From NCBI GenBank assembly GCA_019925095.2, contig CM034388.1, forward strand, positions 30,076,934 to 30,140,933: a stretch of 64,000 nt of DNA. Reading direction: 5' to 3'. Both the position numbers and the translations under genes were made by a program. The stretch comes from Dendrolimus kikuchii. Lineage: Eukaryota > Arthropoda > Insecta > Lepidoptera > Lasiocampidae. Positions within the stretch are counted from its first letter, which is position 1; every line of letters begins with the position of its first letter. Below are positions 41,273 to 52,613 of the stretch, in pieces. The notes below the pieces were generated by a model. It worked only from the letters and a program-made list of their open reading frames with translations, was not told the DNA's origin and did no database searches.

Positions 41273-41276
<4 letters not shown>
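41010..41276 (+). mobile_element. Helitron Hel-2, 3' end lost
   Basis: TCTATTTGTATAAAAGAAAG start, then TTATAACTCAAGAACG, TAGGTGGCGCTGAGATC and AATTGGAACTGGGATCG. Stops where an AT repeat begins. Confidence 0.78.

Positions 41277-41329
<53 letters not shown>
41277..41329. repeat. (AT)n microsatellite
   Basis: About 27 units between two Helitron copies. Confidence 0.97.
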
Positions 41330-41332
<3 letters not shown>

Positions 41333-41538
41333 TAATATATATAAATCTCGTGTCACAATGTTTGTCCTCAATGGACTCCTAAACTACTTGACCGATTTCA
41401 ATCAAATTTTCACACCGTGTGCAGTTTGATCCAACTTGAAAGATAGGATAGGTTACATTTGGACCCGGTAGGTGGCGCTGCAATCGGGTTCTAAATTTTT
41501 ATTTCTTCAGGGCAGAACAACGTCTGCCGGGACAGCTA

Positions 41539-41539
<1 letters not shown>
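41330..41539 (+). mobile_element. Helitron Hel-2, complete, 210 bp
   Basis: TCTTAATATATATAAATCTC start and GTCTGCCGGGACAGCTAG end, with the usual TAGGTGGCGCTGCAATC block. Confidence 0.8.
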
Positions 41540-41581
<42 letters not shown>

Positions 41582-41585
41582 TATT
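41540..41585. repeat. (AT)n microsatellite
   Basis: About 17 units directly after the Helitron CTAG. Confidence 0.95.
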
Positions 41586-41619
41586 ATTTAAGATCCTACC
41601 TTCATGCTTTGCAATAATG

Positions 41620-41818
41620 TAATGTCTGCCGTGACAGTACCTTAAGAGCTCAGCGGAAGATCAGCGGCGGCAGCTGGTTTTTTAAGACCAGCATTAAGCT
41701 GAGTCTGATACCCCTTTTAGGACAAGATTATGTGGTTAGTTTTAAATTTGTTAACAATTATACCTACACTACACCAATGTAATTTGTCCTGAATAAAATG
41801 ATTTTCTTTCTTTCTTCT
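41620..41818 (+). mobile_element. LINE 3' tail
   Basis: GGACAAGATTATGTGGTTAG..TTGTCCTGAATAAAATGA then TTTC repeats, a LINE-type end. No coding part remains. Confidence 0.55.
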
Positions 41819-41822
41819 TCTT

Positions 41823-41934
41823 CTATCGAAATCGGCCCAGTAGTTCTTACGTGAATCCCGAACAAACAGACAAACACAAAAAACCTAAGAAACAAAACAC
41901 TACACATTTTTACAATTTTATAATATTATAGATA
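41823..41934 (-). mobile_element. Helitron 5' end fragment
   Basis: Reversed TCTATAATATTATAAAATTG start with GGGATTCACGTAAGAACTAC, matching the lineage at 39655. Confidence 0.65.
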
Positions 41935-42597
41935 ATATAACAACTCGTATTGGTTAATTTTATTCAATTAAGGAATTGCTATTTTGGTACATTAATTTAT
42001 ATATATACTAGTGTTATGTATTATGTATACAAAGTAAATTATTCAAGTAGAAGTTTTTCTCTATGTCGCATACGATTTAGCCTTGAAGGCCCACTTGAAA
42101 AATTCAACCTGTATTTTATGTATAAATAGCATATACTTACAGCGTTATTCATAAAAAAAAAATTAATAAACCTTCTACACATTAGTTAACTAAGCAACTG
42201 ATTAAGCCTTAAACATTATTCAAAACAAAATGTTTACATAGTTTAACTATTATTATAATTATTAATTAAATTAAATAATATTATAATATATATAATTCTG
42301 TAGAATTTGGTAGAATATGGGCGGTACGAGCATTCTTCTTATCAAATATCAAAATTTAAAAAATAATCTGCCTTTGCCTTAAGCACTACGTACTCAGCAT
42401 ATAAAAGAGTGTTGCCTATTTATAATTTAAGCTAGGTTGATGACAATTGTGTTTTTATTTTAAACCTCTAACTCAGCTCTGTGTCGAGTGTATATATCCG
42501 ATTGTGAATACCCATATATGGTTTATACGCACTCAAATTATTACAAATATAAATTATATTATTAATAATATATTGGTTGTTGGATAAATTATTATGG
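41935..42597. other. AT-rich stretch
   Basis: Nothing recognised, apart from ACAGCGTTATTCATAAA at 42140, which recurs at 46075. Confidence 0.4.
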
Positions 42598-42665
42598 TCT
42601 GCGTAATATATAATACAATGGACCGCTCTCTAAGACCGATCCTAGAGAGTGGTCCGTTGTATATT
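42598..42665. repeat. Hairpin from two SINE-E fragments
   Basis: ACAATGGACCGCTCTCTAAG and CCTAGAGAGTGGTCCGTTGT pair. Both match the GGTCCGTTGTATATTACC part of SINE-E in opposite directions. Confidence 0.6.
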
Positions 42666-42670
42666 GCATA

Positions 42671-42910
42671 CTAGCTTCTGCCCGCGACTTCGTCCGCGTG
42701 GAATAGTAAAAAAAAAGGAAGTTAAAAAAGTCCCCCAATTTTGAAACATTCTTCATTATTGTTCCGCTCTTATTGGTCTTAGCATGATGGTACAGCCTAT
42801 AGCCTTCCTCGATAAATGGGCTATCTAACACTGAAAGAATTTTTCAAATCAGACTAGTAGTTCCTGAGATTAGCGCGTTCAAACAAACAAATTCTTCAGC
42901 TTTATATATT
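42671..42910 (-). mobile_element. Helitron Hel-1, short form
   Basis: Reversed CTAG at 42671 and hairpin GCCCGCGACTTCGTCCGCG, body as in Hel-1, 5' end near 42910. No internal ORF. Confidence 0.8.
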
Positions 42911-43137
42911 GGTTGATTATATAGCGGTTGAGCGGGCTAAGGCTTTGCCTTCACTTCACTGCAGCGCAGAGGTTCCGGCTTCGATTACTGGCATAGTAAA
43001 TTTCGGAAACGTATTTTCTCCGTTATTTACTATGGTCTGGGTGTCTGGGATCGGCCCCAGTTTAATCCGTTGTATATTACCCATAACACAAGCGTAACAT
43101 GCTTAGCTTGGGGATGTACAATGTGTGTTTTTTTTTT
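42911..43137 (+). mobile_element. SINE-E copy
   Basis: Head with GGTTGAGCGGGCTAAGGC and B-box-like GGCTTCGATTACTGG (changed), body and tail complete. Directly follows a Helitron 5' end. Confidence 0.8.
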
Positions 43138-43740
43138 AATTGAATGAATGAATGAAAACTCTTTATTGTTCACCATAATCTTAAATCTAGACAATTGATA
43201 TGGATACATTTGCATTAGAACAATGGGCGGCCTTATCGCTTATAGCGATCTCTTCCAGGCAACCCGGTGTCTAAGGAGATTTTAAACGAAATTTCAATAT
43301 AAGATTTTTGGTGGTGTATTACAAAAAAAAAAAAAATAAGATATAAATAAAGTACTATCTACTCATATATACATATATACATACAGATATACATATATAA
43401 TTAGATATACGATGATATTATAAATATATATACGAACAATAGATACATTCATTTAATGCAACAATTTTTATTTAATAGACCAATAATGATCAGTGACCAT
43501 ACGTTTAAATGTAGTCATTGATTTAGCTTGTCTGATTGGAAAGGGGAGGGAGTTCCACAGTCGAACAGCCTGTACGGCAAAAGGACTTCCTACGAAGGAT
43601 GAAGTGTGTGCAGGTGTTGTTAACAAAAGATTTTCATTTGAGCGCAAATTGCAGGAATGAGATTGATAGAGAAAACTAAAAAGTTCCTTCTGAAGGCTAT
43701 GGCGGTCAGATTTGACTGCCCCTTCCAAGAACATTGGATA
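43133..43740 (-). pseudogene. Jockey/CR1-like LINE, C-terminus and 3' UTR
   Basis: The frame 43734-43468 (88 codons) reads SFVGSPFAVQAVRLWNSLPF and IRQAKSMTTFKRMVTDHY, the end of a Jockey/CR1-type reverse transcriptase. The UTR holds the GGCGGCCTTATCGC..AGCGATCTCTTCC hairpin (reversed) and ends in ATTC repeats. Different family from 13892-14520. Polymerase core absent. Confidence 0.78.
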
Positions 43741-44570
43741 GGGGTAGTCATCGGATTAAAATAAGTGGCTTAAAAAAAAAAAAAAAAGTCTTAAATACTT
43801 GGAAAATAAATATTACTAACACTACTAACATTATTTTAGAAGATAATTGTAACTAACACACTAACGAAATATGGACCCCGGTCTGAATTAAAGTTTGTAT
43901 TATTATTATTATTATTAAATATGGGGGAGAACAGGGATTATAAAGGATATTGTTTAATTCTTACCACCGTTTTCACAAGAATGCTATTATATCTCGGATT
44001 CAATGATTTTGTCACAAACACTAAATGTCGGCGATTTATAAAGGCATTGAAGCCTCCACTCGTCTGTCGATATCGCTTATCGATCATCGGAATTGATCGA
44101 TTGGTAGATTATATTCGGCGAGTGGTCGTTTTTGAAAAAATGCACAAGTGTCGGTATTCGCTATTATTTGAGTTGCAGAGAAGGGGTAAAGATACCGCGT
44201 ATGTTGAGAACACTGTATAACTATTGTTACATAAAACCCGGCTAAGTGCGTGTCTGTCTACGTATGGCAACAGATTTGGTACATACATATGTGGCGTTCT
44301 TTGAACGCAACCATTAATATTTAGCACTGACAACACTAGGACGGCCATTCCAGGCAACACAAAAAGTAATTACCTCAATTTGACAGCTACACACGAGGGG
44401 TTTGATAAAAACAACATTATTATTGTATATATAGCATAAAAGACATGTAAACCATGCAGAATATATTATATCTAGTGTGAAAACCTTGTGTTTAATATCT
44501 CCTATATCGCACAACAAGTGAAGGAGCCCTCAACAACCACAACGTCATATCGACGTCCTTTGAGGTTCCA
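43741..44570. other. Spacer with a LINE-like tail
   Basis: GGTCTGAATTAAAGTTTG(TATTAT)n at 43881-43918 looks like a retroposon end. A 99-codon frame follows (43921-44220) without recognisable motifs. Confidence 0.4.
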
Positions 44571-44820
44571 AACATACATACATAACTTCACGCTAGTTCC
44601 CTTGCGGGGTAGGCACGAGCAACAGAGCGCCATTTAGGCTTATTCTTACACACCTCACTTGCTTCTTTGACATTCATAACTCTTGTCATGCACGCTCGTC
44701 TGTTCTTAAGGCTCCTGACATCACCTTCTGCTAGTACACGATCAATTTGATCATGGAAGGTGTGTCGTGGCCTTCCACGACTTCTGCATTGTATATCAGT
44801 TTAGTCATTCTTTCATCATG
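44571..44820 (-). mobile_element. RTE-B fragment
   Basis: Reverse copy from (CATA)n to TCATCATG, with a ~15 bp deletion of the GTGGATGGATG block. Confidence 0.85.
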
Positions 44821-44829
44821 ATTTGGTGA

Positions 44830-45186
44830 TAGCAATAAACGTTAACCAATTACGGCCAACAAACCGAGACACACAAAGACCCTAAAATTAATAACCCAGG
44901 CACAGAAAAGAAAAAAAAAGTATAGATATAAGGCCCACACTGCACATGCGCTTCCTCACAACACCAGCATGTAACAGATACACTCTACATTAATATAAGT
45001 TTAGTATTAAAACTAGAATAAATTAATATAATAAGTTATTCGTAAGATAGATACACCTCAACACAAAAATCAATAAAATAATGTCACACGCAAGCCAAAA
45101 CAACTAATAAGCGTGTTAAATTCAAAAAATTAAATCTAGAAATTAAGTTGTATAAAAGGGTACGGAACTCGCCTCCGTAGAGTTTT
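44830..45186 (-). repeat. Repeat G, third copy
   Basis: Reverse copy, including CCTAAAATTAATAACCCAGG and GGTACGGAACTCG..CCGTAGAG. Starts where the RTE-B fragment ends. Confidence 0.7.
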
Positions 45187-45195
45187 AAATAATAA

Positions 45196-45768
45196 CTAGC
45201 GGCCCCGGCAGACGTTGTCCTGCCTTTAAAAAATAAAATTCTAGAACCCGATCCCAGAGCCACCTATCGGTTCTAATTGTGAATCTAAACCATCCGGGTA
45301 TCCACTCAAACACACAAAAACAAAATCACCGAAATCGCTCCAGGTGATTAGGAGGATTCCAGAACCCGATCTCAGTGCCACCTACCGGTTCTAATTGTGA
45401 ATCTAAAAGAGTAATATAATTTTTTTTATTCTAAGTCATGACAAAATAAGATTAAAAATCTTGCCAAAAAATTAAAGTTTATAATTAACAAATAAAAAAT
45501 AGGGGTTGATCTTAGAGGGGTGAAAATTGAGGATTGTATGTATTTTTGTATGTTGTATCATAAAAAAATAGAAATTAAAAATTTTGTCTAAAAAATAAAA
45601 TAAAAAATTTAGGGGTGGACTACCCCTAACATTTAGGGGGATGAAAAATAGATGTTGGCCGATTCTCATAGATACCGGATAAGCACAAAAAATTTCATCA
45701 AAATCGGTCAAGCCGTTTCGGAGGAGTATGGCAACGAAAACTGTGACACGAGAATTATATATATTAGA
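45196..45768 (-). mobile_element. Helitron Hel-2, long form
   Basis: 573 bp in reverse: CTAG at 45196, TCTAATATATATAATTCTCG (reversed) at 45768. The interior at 45416-45640 is AT-rich and not found in other copies. Confidence 0.8.
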
Positions 45769-45788
45769 TAAATAAATAAACAATTACG

Positions 45789-46055
45789 GCTTTACTTATA
45801 ATAATCTCGTTAAGAAACGATTAGGCATCTCTTAAGTAAGAGAATCAGAATCGGACCATAATCAATGAATATCTTTTTTTACTTATAAACGTGTATTCCC
45901 TGTTGTTTACCTAAGAGGAGCACAGATAAACGAAATTTGAATGATTAACGTAGGTTGTACCTAAAATATTCGACTAAAGAGGAGTTTATGAGTAAAATTT
46001 TCACTAATCAGTTACTAAGCAGTTTCTTTAAATTTATGAAACTATTATAAATAGG
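45789..46055. mobile_element. MITE-K, older copy
   Basis: GGCTTTACTTATAATAATCT to CTATTATAAATAGGGCT, about 85-90% like 46719-46990 by eye. The target duplication is no longer visible. Confidence 0.75.
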
Positions 46056-46165
46056 GCTGTATATATATACTAACAGCGTTATTCATAAACGTTGATTAAT
46101 TTTTAAGTAATACTTTAAACAGTTATTAATGAAAATTGTATTCATAAACACTATTTAGACTTAAC

Positions 46166-46466
46166 TGTCGTGGTAGCGTAATGGCTATCGCACGCGTCCC
46201 AGACCCAAAGGGCGCGGGTTAGATCCTGGCCGGAACGCATGCACCGCTTAGGCAATTTTCTGACTTAATGTGCATATTGGTACGATTACCACGTGCTAAT
46301 AACGGTGAAGGAAAACATCGTGATGCAACCTGCACATCGAGATAACCGATGTGTCAAACCTGCCAAGCCGCCTTGGACAAGCGTGGCGGGTATACTGTCC
46401 GTTCCCCCCCTATAGTGGGAGGCCCGAGCCCAACAGTGGGACATTTATGGGCTGCTATTATTATTT
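46166..46466 (+). mobile_element. SINE-D, full length
   Basis: Complete copy. B box changed to GGTTAGATCC. It sits in another repeat that starts ACAGCGTTATTCATAAACG at 46075. Confidence 0.85.
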
Positions 46467-46718
46467 TATATTATAACCGGTTTAAACTAGCTGTCAGATT
46501 GAATAACCTCACCCCGCTGTTTAACTCTCTTAAGTAACAAAATGACGGACAAAACTATTGTTGCTTTTAACAACTGGTGTTTAATTTTGTAATGATTGGG
46601 ACAAAAAAATTGAATCTTGTTTTCGGTGACTATTTACACATTATTCAGCAAGATGTATTAGATGTATAGGAATTCAGCGCTCTAGTGCTAAGGTTTATAA
46701 ATGGACCCTATGACGAAA
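46467..46718. other. Spacer
   Basis: Nothing recognised. Confidence 0.4.
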
Positions 46719-46990
46719 GGCCTTACTTATAATAGTCACGTTAAGAAAAACGATTAGGCATCTCTTAAGTAAGAGAATCATAATCAGACCCTAATCAATT
46801 AATATCCTTTTGCACTTATAAACGTGTATTACCTGTTGTTTATCTAAGAGGAGCATAGATAAACGAAATTTGAATGATTAACGTAGGTTGTACCCAAAAT
46901 ATTCGACTAAAGAGGAGTTTATGGTTAAGATTTCACTAATCAGTTGCTGAGCAGTTTCTTTAAATTTAAGAAACGATTATAAGTAAGGCC
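46719..46990. mobile_element. MITE-K with terminal inverted repeats and 5 bp target duplication
   Basis: 272 bp, ends GGCCTTACTTATAAT and ATTATAAGTAAGGCC, flanked by CGAAA on both sides (46714-46718 and 46991-46995). Internal palindromes such as CATCTCTTAAGTAAGAGAAT. No ORF. Superfamily not assigned. Confidence 0.85.
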
Positions 46991-46995
46991 CGAAA

Positions 46996-47429
46996 TGTTT
47001 ACAACACTAATATCTTGGGTTAATATAAAAAAAAAATAGCGCGATAAATAATGTCGTTTCCGTAGAATAAATGAATATTACGTAATATATAACAGACCAC
47101 TGTCTGGGATCGGCCTTAGAACTTAGAAACCCAGAGTGACCCAGACCATAGTAATTTAACCAATAGCCAACATATTTGTAATAATATAATTTAAATTCGT
47201 AATAATTTAAAATACCCATAACCTTTTTAAGATAGTTTAGTTTATAATTTTATTTTATTTAAAAACTGGTATAATTGTTAATTTATAAAAAAAAAATATT
47301 TTTAAATTCTCTCAAAAAATAATACAGTATAGTAAGTTATAAAGTCATAGATTCATAGTTTATTATAGATGTTGTCCATCCAAAAAATATAACCTGAAAA
47401 TTAGTTATAGAATATAGTAATATCAAATA
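46996..47429. other. AT-rich spacer with a SINE-E scrap
   Basis: 47092-47155 has CTGGGATCGGCC and CCCAGACCATAGTAA in reverse, a small SINE-E remnant. Confidence 0.45.
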
Positions 47430-47868
47430 TACATACATACATACATACATAACTTCACGCCAGTTCCCTTGCGGGGTAGGCACGAACAACAGAGCGCCAT
47501 TTAGGCCCATTCTTACACACCTCACTTGCTTCTTTGACTTTCATAACACTTGTCATGCACGCTCGTTTGTTCTTAAGGCTCCTGACATCACCCTCCGCTA
47601 GTACACGATCGATTTGATCATGGAAGGTGTGTCGTGGCCTTCCACGACTTTTGCATCCATCCACTTTTGCATTGTATATCTGTTTAGACATCCTTTCCAC
47701 ATGCCCGAACCACCGGAGCATTCCTTTCCTTACCTTCACCCCGACACTTTCATTCGGACCAACTGTCTTTCTTACTTCGGTATTACGAACGCGGTCCGCG
47801 AGTGTCACTCCGCAGATTTTGCGCAGTGCTCGCATCTCGACCGCGTTTACTCTACTTTCATGCATCAA
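47430..47868 (-). pseudogene. RTE-B LINE copy with open C-terminal frame
   Basis: Frame open from ESRVNAVEMRALRKICGVTL to YPARELA over ~140 codons; the HDER residues are missing. Ends in (CATA)n. Same AAGAATGGGCC subgroup as 22602. Confidence 0.87.
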
Positions 47869-48501
47869 ATATACAATACCTATAAACAATATAAGGATAT
47901 ATACAGTCGGATATATACACTCGACACAGAGCTAATGCCGTAAATAGCCTTTTATGCGCCCTATGCGAGCTTCTATAACTGCGCCCTTGTTTGTTTTAGA
48001 TATTATAGGTACCCTAGCTAGAGCAATGCTATGTATAGGCCTATTTTATTTTATTCAGGGTAATAAAATAATGCTCAAGGACCTTGGTGTTGGTAGACCA
48101 ATTATCTAATATTTTGGCAGATAATTTTTTTTTTTTTAAAGAACTAGAACACTAATACGCTCGTGCGCTGCCAAAAGTATGAGCGCGATGTTTTGTCTAA
48201 TTTAACATTTTTGATGATACTGGCATGTAGGTACGTATGTGTTGGAATCGAGTCTAGGGGCGTAGCGGAAACTTATCAGGAGCAAACCGAGAAAATAGTC
48301 CTGCCTGGTCTGGCCATTCTTGCGCCCCGCAGAGTCTACGCCCTATGCCTGGGCATCGGTGGCAACGCCCTATTTACGGCGCTGCACAGTGCTGAGTTAG
48401 ATGTATATCCTTGGTTAATATAAAAACATTTTGTTGTGATAAATGATTTATTTATTTATTTAGTTTACCAACAATTACTTGCACTAATTTTATCCTTTTA
48501 T
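47869..48501. other. Spacer with an unrecognised 86-codon frame
   Basis: 48163-48423 has an open frame whose middle is GC-rich (CTGGCCATTCTTGCGCCCCG). I do not recognise it. Confidence 0.35.
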
Positions 48502-48811
48502 CCGTGCAGGAACGGAGAAAGAATACAATTTCCTGCGGCCGGGCGGCCTGTCGTAAGAGGCGACTTAACAACCCACAGCCAGGTGGTAGGGCATTTGCCT
48601 GACTGGATGGCTACCACCCCTGGTCTAAAGTATGTCGCCATAGCAACCTTGAGTTGTGTTCCGGCATTAGTGACCAGGTTCCAGTCTCCCTTAAGAGAGC
48701 AGCAGCGCATTTGTAGCATCTTTGGTGTTGCAAATGTCCATAGGCGATGGTAACCGCTTTCCATTCAGTGGGCCGTCTGCCTGCCTGCTGATCTCCTGCA
48801 ATAAAAAAAAA
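48502..48811 (+). mobile_element. SINE-A, full length
   Basis: Complete copy. ACTAAT occurs before the start and after the A run, a possible target duplication. Confidence 0.9.
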
Positions 48812-49242
48812 CTAATATAAAGGATGTACATTGTTTTATAAAAAAAAGACATGACAAATCACTTATAGGCAAACACTACATGCAATTTAATATTTTGTAG
48901 TTTGAATAAACTATAATATAATTAATTTAAAGAAAAAGAAAAAAAAACTATAAGGCTTTAATAGCTATTAAGTTCCAAACATACAGAAAAAAAGAGAAGT
49001 TAATTAGCAATAATTCGACGAAATTTGTAATATGAATTTGCATGTAGAACAGTAATATCACTATAAATGATGTTGTTTCAGTAGAATAAATGAATATATC
49101 CAAACAGTGGTGCTGTAATGAAAAATAAATAAAAAACGTCGAGAAAAGTGTCTGTTGGGATCGTAGTAAGTGGAGATCCATAGTTTCTGTCTATCTCTAT
49201 GGGAAATAGGCGTGCTAATATGTATGTATAAACATTTTTTAA
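48812..49242. other. AT-rich spacer
   Basis: Nothing recognised. Confidence 0.4.
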
Positions 49243-49521
49243 ATTATTTTTATTGCTGAAGCACAGTAGACAGACTTACGGCCCAACTGTGATAGAAAGT
49301 CGTGCTGCCATTGTGCTGCTGGCCTCGAAGGAGAAACTGAAACCTGACCACTAATGACGGAACACAAGTCAAGGTTGTTATGGCGGCATACTCTAGACCA
49401 GGGTTGGTAGCCATCCAGACAGGCAAATGCCCTGCCACCTGGCTGTGGGTTGTTCTGTCACCTCTTGCGACAGGCCGCCCGATCGCGTTAATTAGTATTC
49501 TTTTGCCGTTCCTGCACAAAG
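49243..49521 (-). mobile_element. Diverged SINE-A relative
   Basis: Reverse copy of an older or sister subfamily: tail GAAGCACAGTAGACAGACTT and a reworked 3' third. It faces the next copy 22 bp away. Confidence 0.78.
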
Positions 49522-49542
49522 AGAACATTCATTGATTTTTAT

Positions 49543-49853
49543 CCGTGCAGGAACGGAGAAAGAATACAATTTCCTGCGGCCGGGCGGCCTGTCGTAAGAG
49601 GCGACTTAACAACCCACAGCCAGGTGGTAGGGCATTTGCCCGACTGGATACCTACCACCCCTGATCTAAAGTATGTCGCCATAACAACCTTGAGTTGTGT
49701 TCCGGCATTAGTGACCAGGTTCCAGTTTCCCTTAAGAGAGCAGCAGCGCATTTGTAGCAACTTTGCTGTTGCAAATGTCCATAGACGATGGTAACCGCTT
49801 TCCATCGAGTGGACCGTCTGCCTGTCTGCTGAACTCCTGCAATAAAAAAAAAC
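49543..49853 (+). mobile_element. SINE-A, full length
   Basis: Complete copy, opposite in direction to the neighbour at 49243. Confidence 0.9.
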
Positions 49854-50189
49854 GCAAACATTTAAGAAAGTACTTTTATGCACAGATTGAATTGTATGAA
49901 TAAGTGTATATATAGAATACAAAGCACAGCCATCAGTTTTGCTTACGTGAGTAGAAAACTCAATGACGTAAATTGGCAGAGGGTATAGTCAGAAACAGAT
50001 GCTGCAAACGACGTGGGTGTAGCAGTCCCGTACATACTTCTACCGTAGTATAAGAATAATACAGTAGGTATACGCTTTGATAGTTAATACTATTAGTTCA
50101 AAAGCGACTAGCCAATAGAATTGGCAATCTCCAGATCCTTTAAGTACGACGACATGCAACTACTGTTAACTGCTTATATATACTCTGTA
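49854..50189. other. Spacer
   Basis: Nothing recognised. Confidence 0.4.
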
Positions 50190-50740
50190 CTACATACATA
50201 CATACATAACTTCACGTCAGTTCCCTTGCGGGGTAGGCACGAACAACAGAGCGCCATTCAGGCTTATTCTTAGACACCTCCCTTGCTTCTTTGACATTCT
50301 TAGCTCTTGTCATGCACGCTCGTCTGTTCTTAAGGCTCCTGAAATCACCTTCTGCTAGTATACGATCAATTTGATTATGGAAGGTGTGTCGTGGCCTTCC
50401 ACGACTTTTGCATCCATCCACTTTAGCATTGTATATCTGTTTAATCATTGTTTCATCATGTATTCTTTCCACGTGCGCGAACCACCGGAGCATTCCTTTT
50501 CTTACCTTCACCCCGACACTCTCTTTCAGACCAACTCTCTTTCTTACTTCGGTATTACGAACGCGGTCCGCGAGCGTCACTCCGCAGGTTTTGCGCAGTG
50601 CTCGCATCACGACCGCGTTTACTCTACTTTCATGCTCTCTCTTCCATACCCAACTTCCGCTTCCATACGTGAGCGTAGGTACCAACACCGCGTTGTATAT
50701 GGCAAGCTGGTCCTTCTGGCTAAGGTTCTTAGCGCCTAGA
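50190..50740 (-). pseudogene. RTE-B LINE, longest copy
   Basis: A 158-codon frame from LVPTLTYGSGSWVWKREHES through MLRWFAHVERIHDE and GRPRHTFHNQIDRIL to the stop. Upstream, reading back, KNLSQKDQLAIYNAV is still visible, so the copy reaches about 50740. Polymerase motifs are still absent. Confidence 0.88.
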
Positions 50741-50779
50741 AGTTTACCTAACTACTCTGTACTATACTATATAAATACG

Positions 50780-50905
50780 TAGTCTTCTTCTATTTAAAAA
50801 TCAATTGCTGTTCGTTAGTCTGATCAAAACTCAAAAACGGCTTGACCAATTTTGATGAAATTGTATGTGTGTTGTGTGTTGATCAGGAAACCGAGCGTAT
50901 GCGAC
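50780..50905 (+). mobile_element. Helitron 5' fragment
   Basis: AAAAATCAATTGCTGTTCGT and CTTGACCAATTTTGATGAAA match the start of the Helitron at 59829. Confidence 0.65.
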
Positions 50906-51249
50906 CAGCCTAATAGCGAACGCGTAATCCTTTAACTTTGAACCGAAGCAGACAATATTGTAAAATGTGAGGACATAAAAACTACAAATATTTTTGTTCA
51001 ATATATCACAGTGCAAACAGAATATTGAACCCAGACAAGTAAATACAGACACGCTAAGCTTATTAAGCTTTTGTTGCAATTAATACGTGTTTTTACTTGT
51101 TAATTACTTATTAGTATTTATTTATATTAACAAACAACAATGTGTCTGAATATAAATACGTAGCCATAATTGCCATTATAAAAATTTCAAATTTACAATA
51201 AATATTATTAATTTTACAAAAATATTATGTCGATAGGAAGGCATTTTTA
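50906..51249. other. AT-rich spacer
   Basis: Nothing recognised. Confidence 0.4.
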
Positions 51250-51250
51250 A

Positions 51251-52015
51251 CTATACTAATATTATAAAGTTAAAGAGTTTGTTTGTTTAAACGCGCTAAT
51301 CTCAGGAACCGCTGGACCGATTTGAAAAATTCTTTCAGTGTTGAATAGTACATTTATCGAGGAAGGCTATAGGCTATATTATATTTTTTTTAAATTAGGG
51401 ATCCTTACTAAAAGTTCAATAATGTAACCCAAGGTGTAAAAAAATGACCCGAAAAAATCCTTACACGGCGTGCGCTGCGAAAACTATTGATTATAGAACA
51501 AAACAATGTACTACCACTTTGTAGAACATATAATTGTCTACAAAAAATATCGCGTAACCATATGTCTAACTATTGTAGTTATCTCACAATAAGTGTTTTC
51601 TTTTATTTTTTTAAATAATTAAAATGCCGTCGCTTCTAAAACTCTTTATTTTGTACCTTGGTATTAATCCTTATCAAAATAAATTACTCCATATTCGAGA
51701 CGAATTCAATACCTTTCTAGAACTTTTTGAATTATTCAATTCGGACGTTTCATTCAAAAGATATCGCGATATTTAAAATGTAAGTATTAGTGTTGTAGCC
51801 AAATATACTAATATATTGTTTGATTGAACGCGCTAATCTCAGGAATTACTGGTCTGATTTGAAAAGATCTTTCAGTGTTGGATAGCCCATTTATCGAGGA
51901 AGGCTATATATAATCACGCTAAGACCAATAGGAGCGGAGCACCAATGAAGAATGTTTCGAAATCGGAGGGTTTTGAAAGAAAATTCCACGCGGACGACGA
52001 CGCGGGCACAGCTAG
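51251..52015 (+). mobile_element. Helitron Hel-1, long form, complete
   Basis: 765 bp from CTATACTAATATTATAAAG (first T changed) to the hairpin CGCGGACGACGACGCG and CTAG at 52012-52015. Holds the duplicated CGCGCTAATCTCAGGAA block around the 50-codon ORF. Confidence 0.85.
51624..51776 (+). CDS. 50-codon ORF inside Hel-1, copy 2
   Basis: Same frame as 8191-8343, with Q6-to-L and Q26-to-R type changes. No domain recognised. Confidence 0.25.
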   Translation: MPSLLKLFILYLGINPYQNKLLHIRDEFNTFLELFELFNSDVSFKRYRDI

Positions 52016-52272
52016 TACTAATATATAAAGCTGAAGAGTATGTTTGTTTCTTTGCTTGAACGCGCTAATCTCAGCAACTACTGGTCTGATTTGAAAAATT
52101 CTTACAGCGTTAGATAGCCCATTTATCAAGGAAAGCTATAGGCTATATATCATCATACTAAGACCAATAGGAGCAGAGCACCAATGAAAAATGTTTCAAA
52201 ATGGTTTTTTTTTTTACTTACTTTTTTTTTCTTTTAACTATTCCACGCGGATGAAGTCGCGGACACAGCTAG
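52016..52272 (+). mobile_element. Helitron Hel-1, short form, in tandem
   Basis: Begins ACTAATATATAAAGCTGAAG directly at the CTAG of the previous copy and ends CACAGCTAG. Lacks the ORF-bearing middle and the first TCTAT. Confidence 0.82.
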
Positions 52273-52613
52273 TATAATCATAATCTATAACATGACACTA
52301 TGCAATTGGGTGTTACTGATCTTATTAAAAATGCGAACTTGTTTAGTGGTGTGTGTCTGGAGCGAAGTCGAAAAGCTGTCACTATTTCACATCTAGACAA
52401 GGATGAACCCCGCAAAGCACGATGAGCGTGTTAGACCGGATTGAATAAAAAAAAAGGTATTCCGACGAATTGCGAACCTCCTCCTTTTTTTGAAGTCGGT
52501 TAAAAATAGGTTATGTTGACAAAATGCTTATGTCTTAAATAAAGCAACTTGATACTTGCACGATGTTTGACGTAATAATCAAAATGGCTAGTAACTATCA
52601 AAATTACTCTTGT
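52273..52613. other. Spacer with a dispersed repeat end
   Basis: 52450-52505 (CCGACGAATTGCGAACCTCC, T run, GAAGTCGGTTAAA) matches the end of 34240-34480. The rest is unassigned. Confidence 0.45.

Noticed and set aside
43921..44220. 99-codon frame as a host gene
   Set aside because: No recognisable motif, follows a retroposon-like tail, and length is not unusual for chance.
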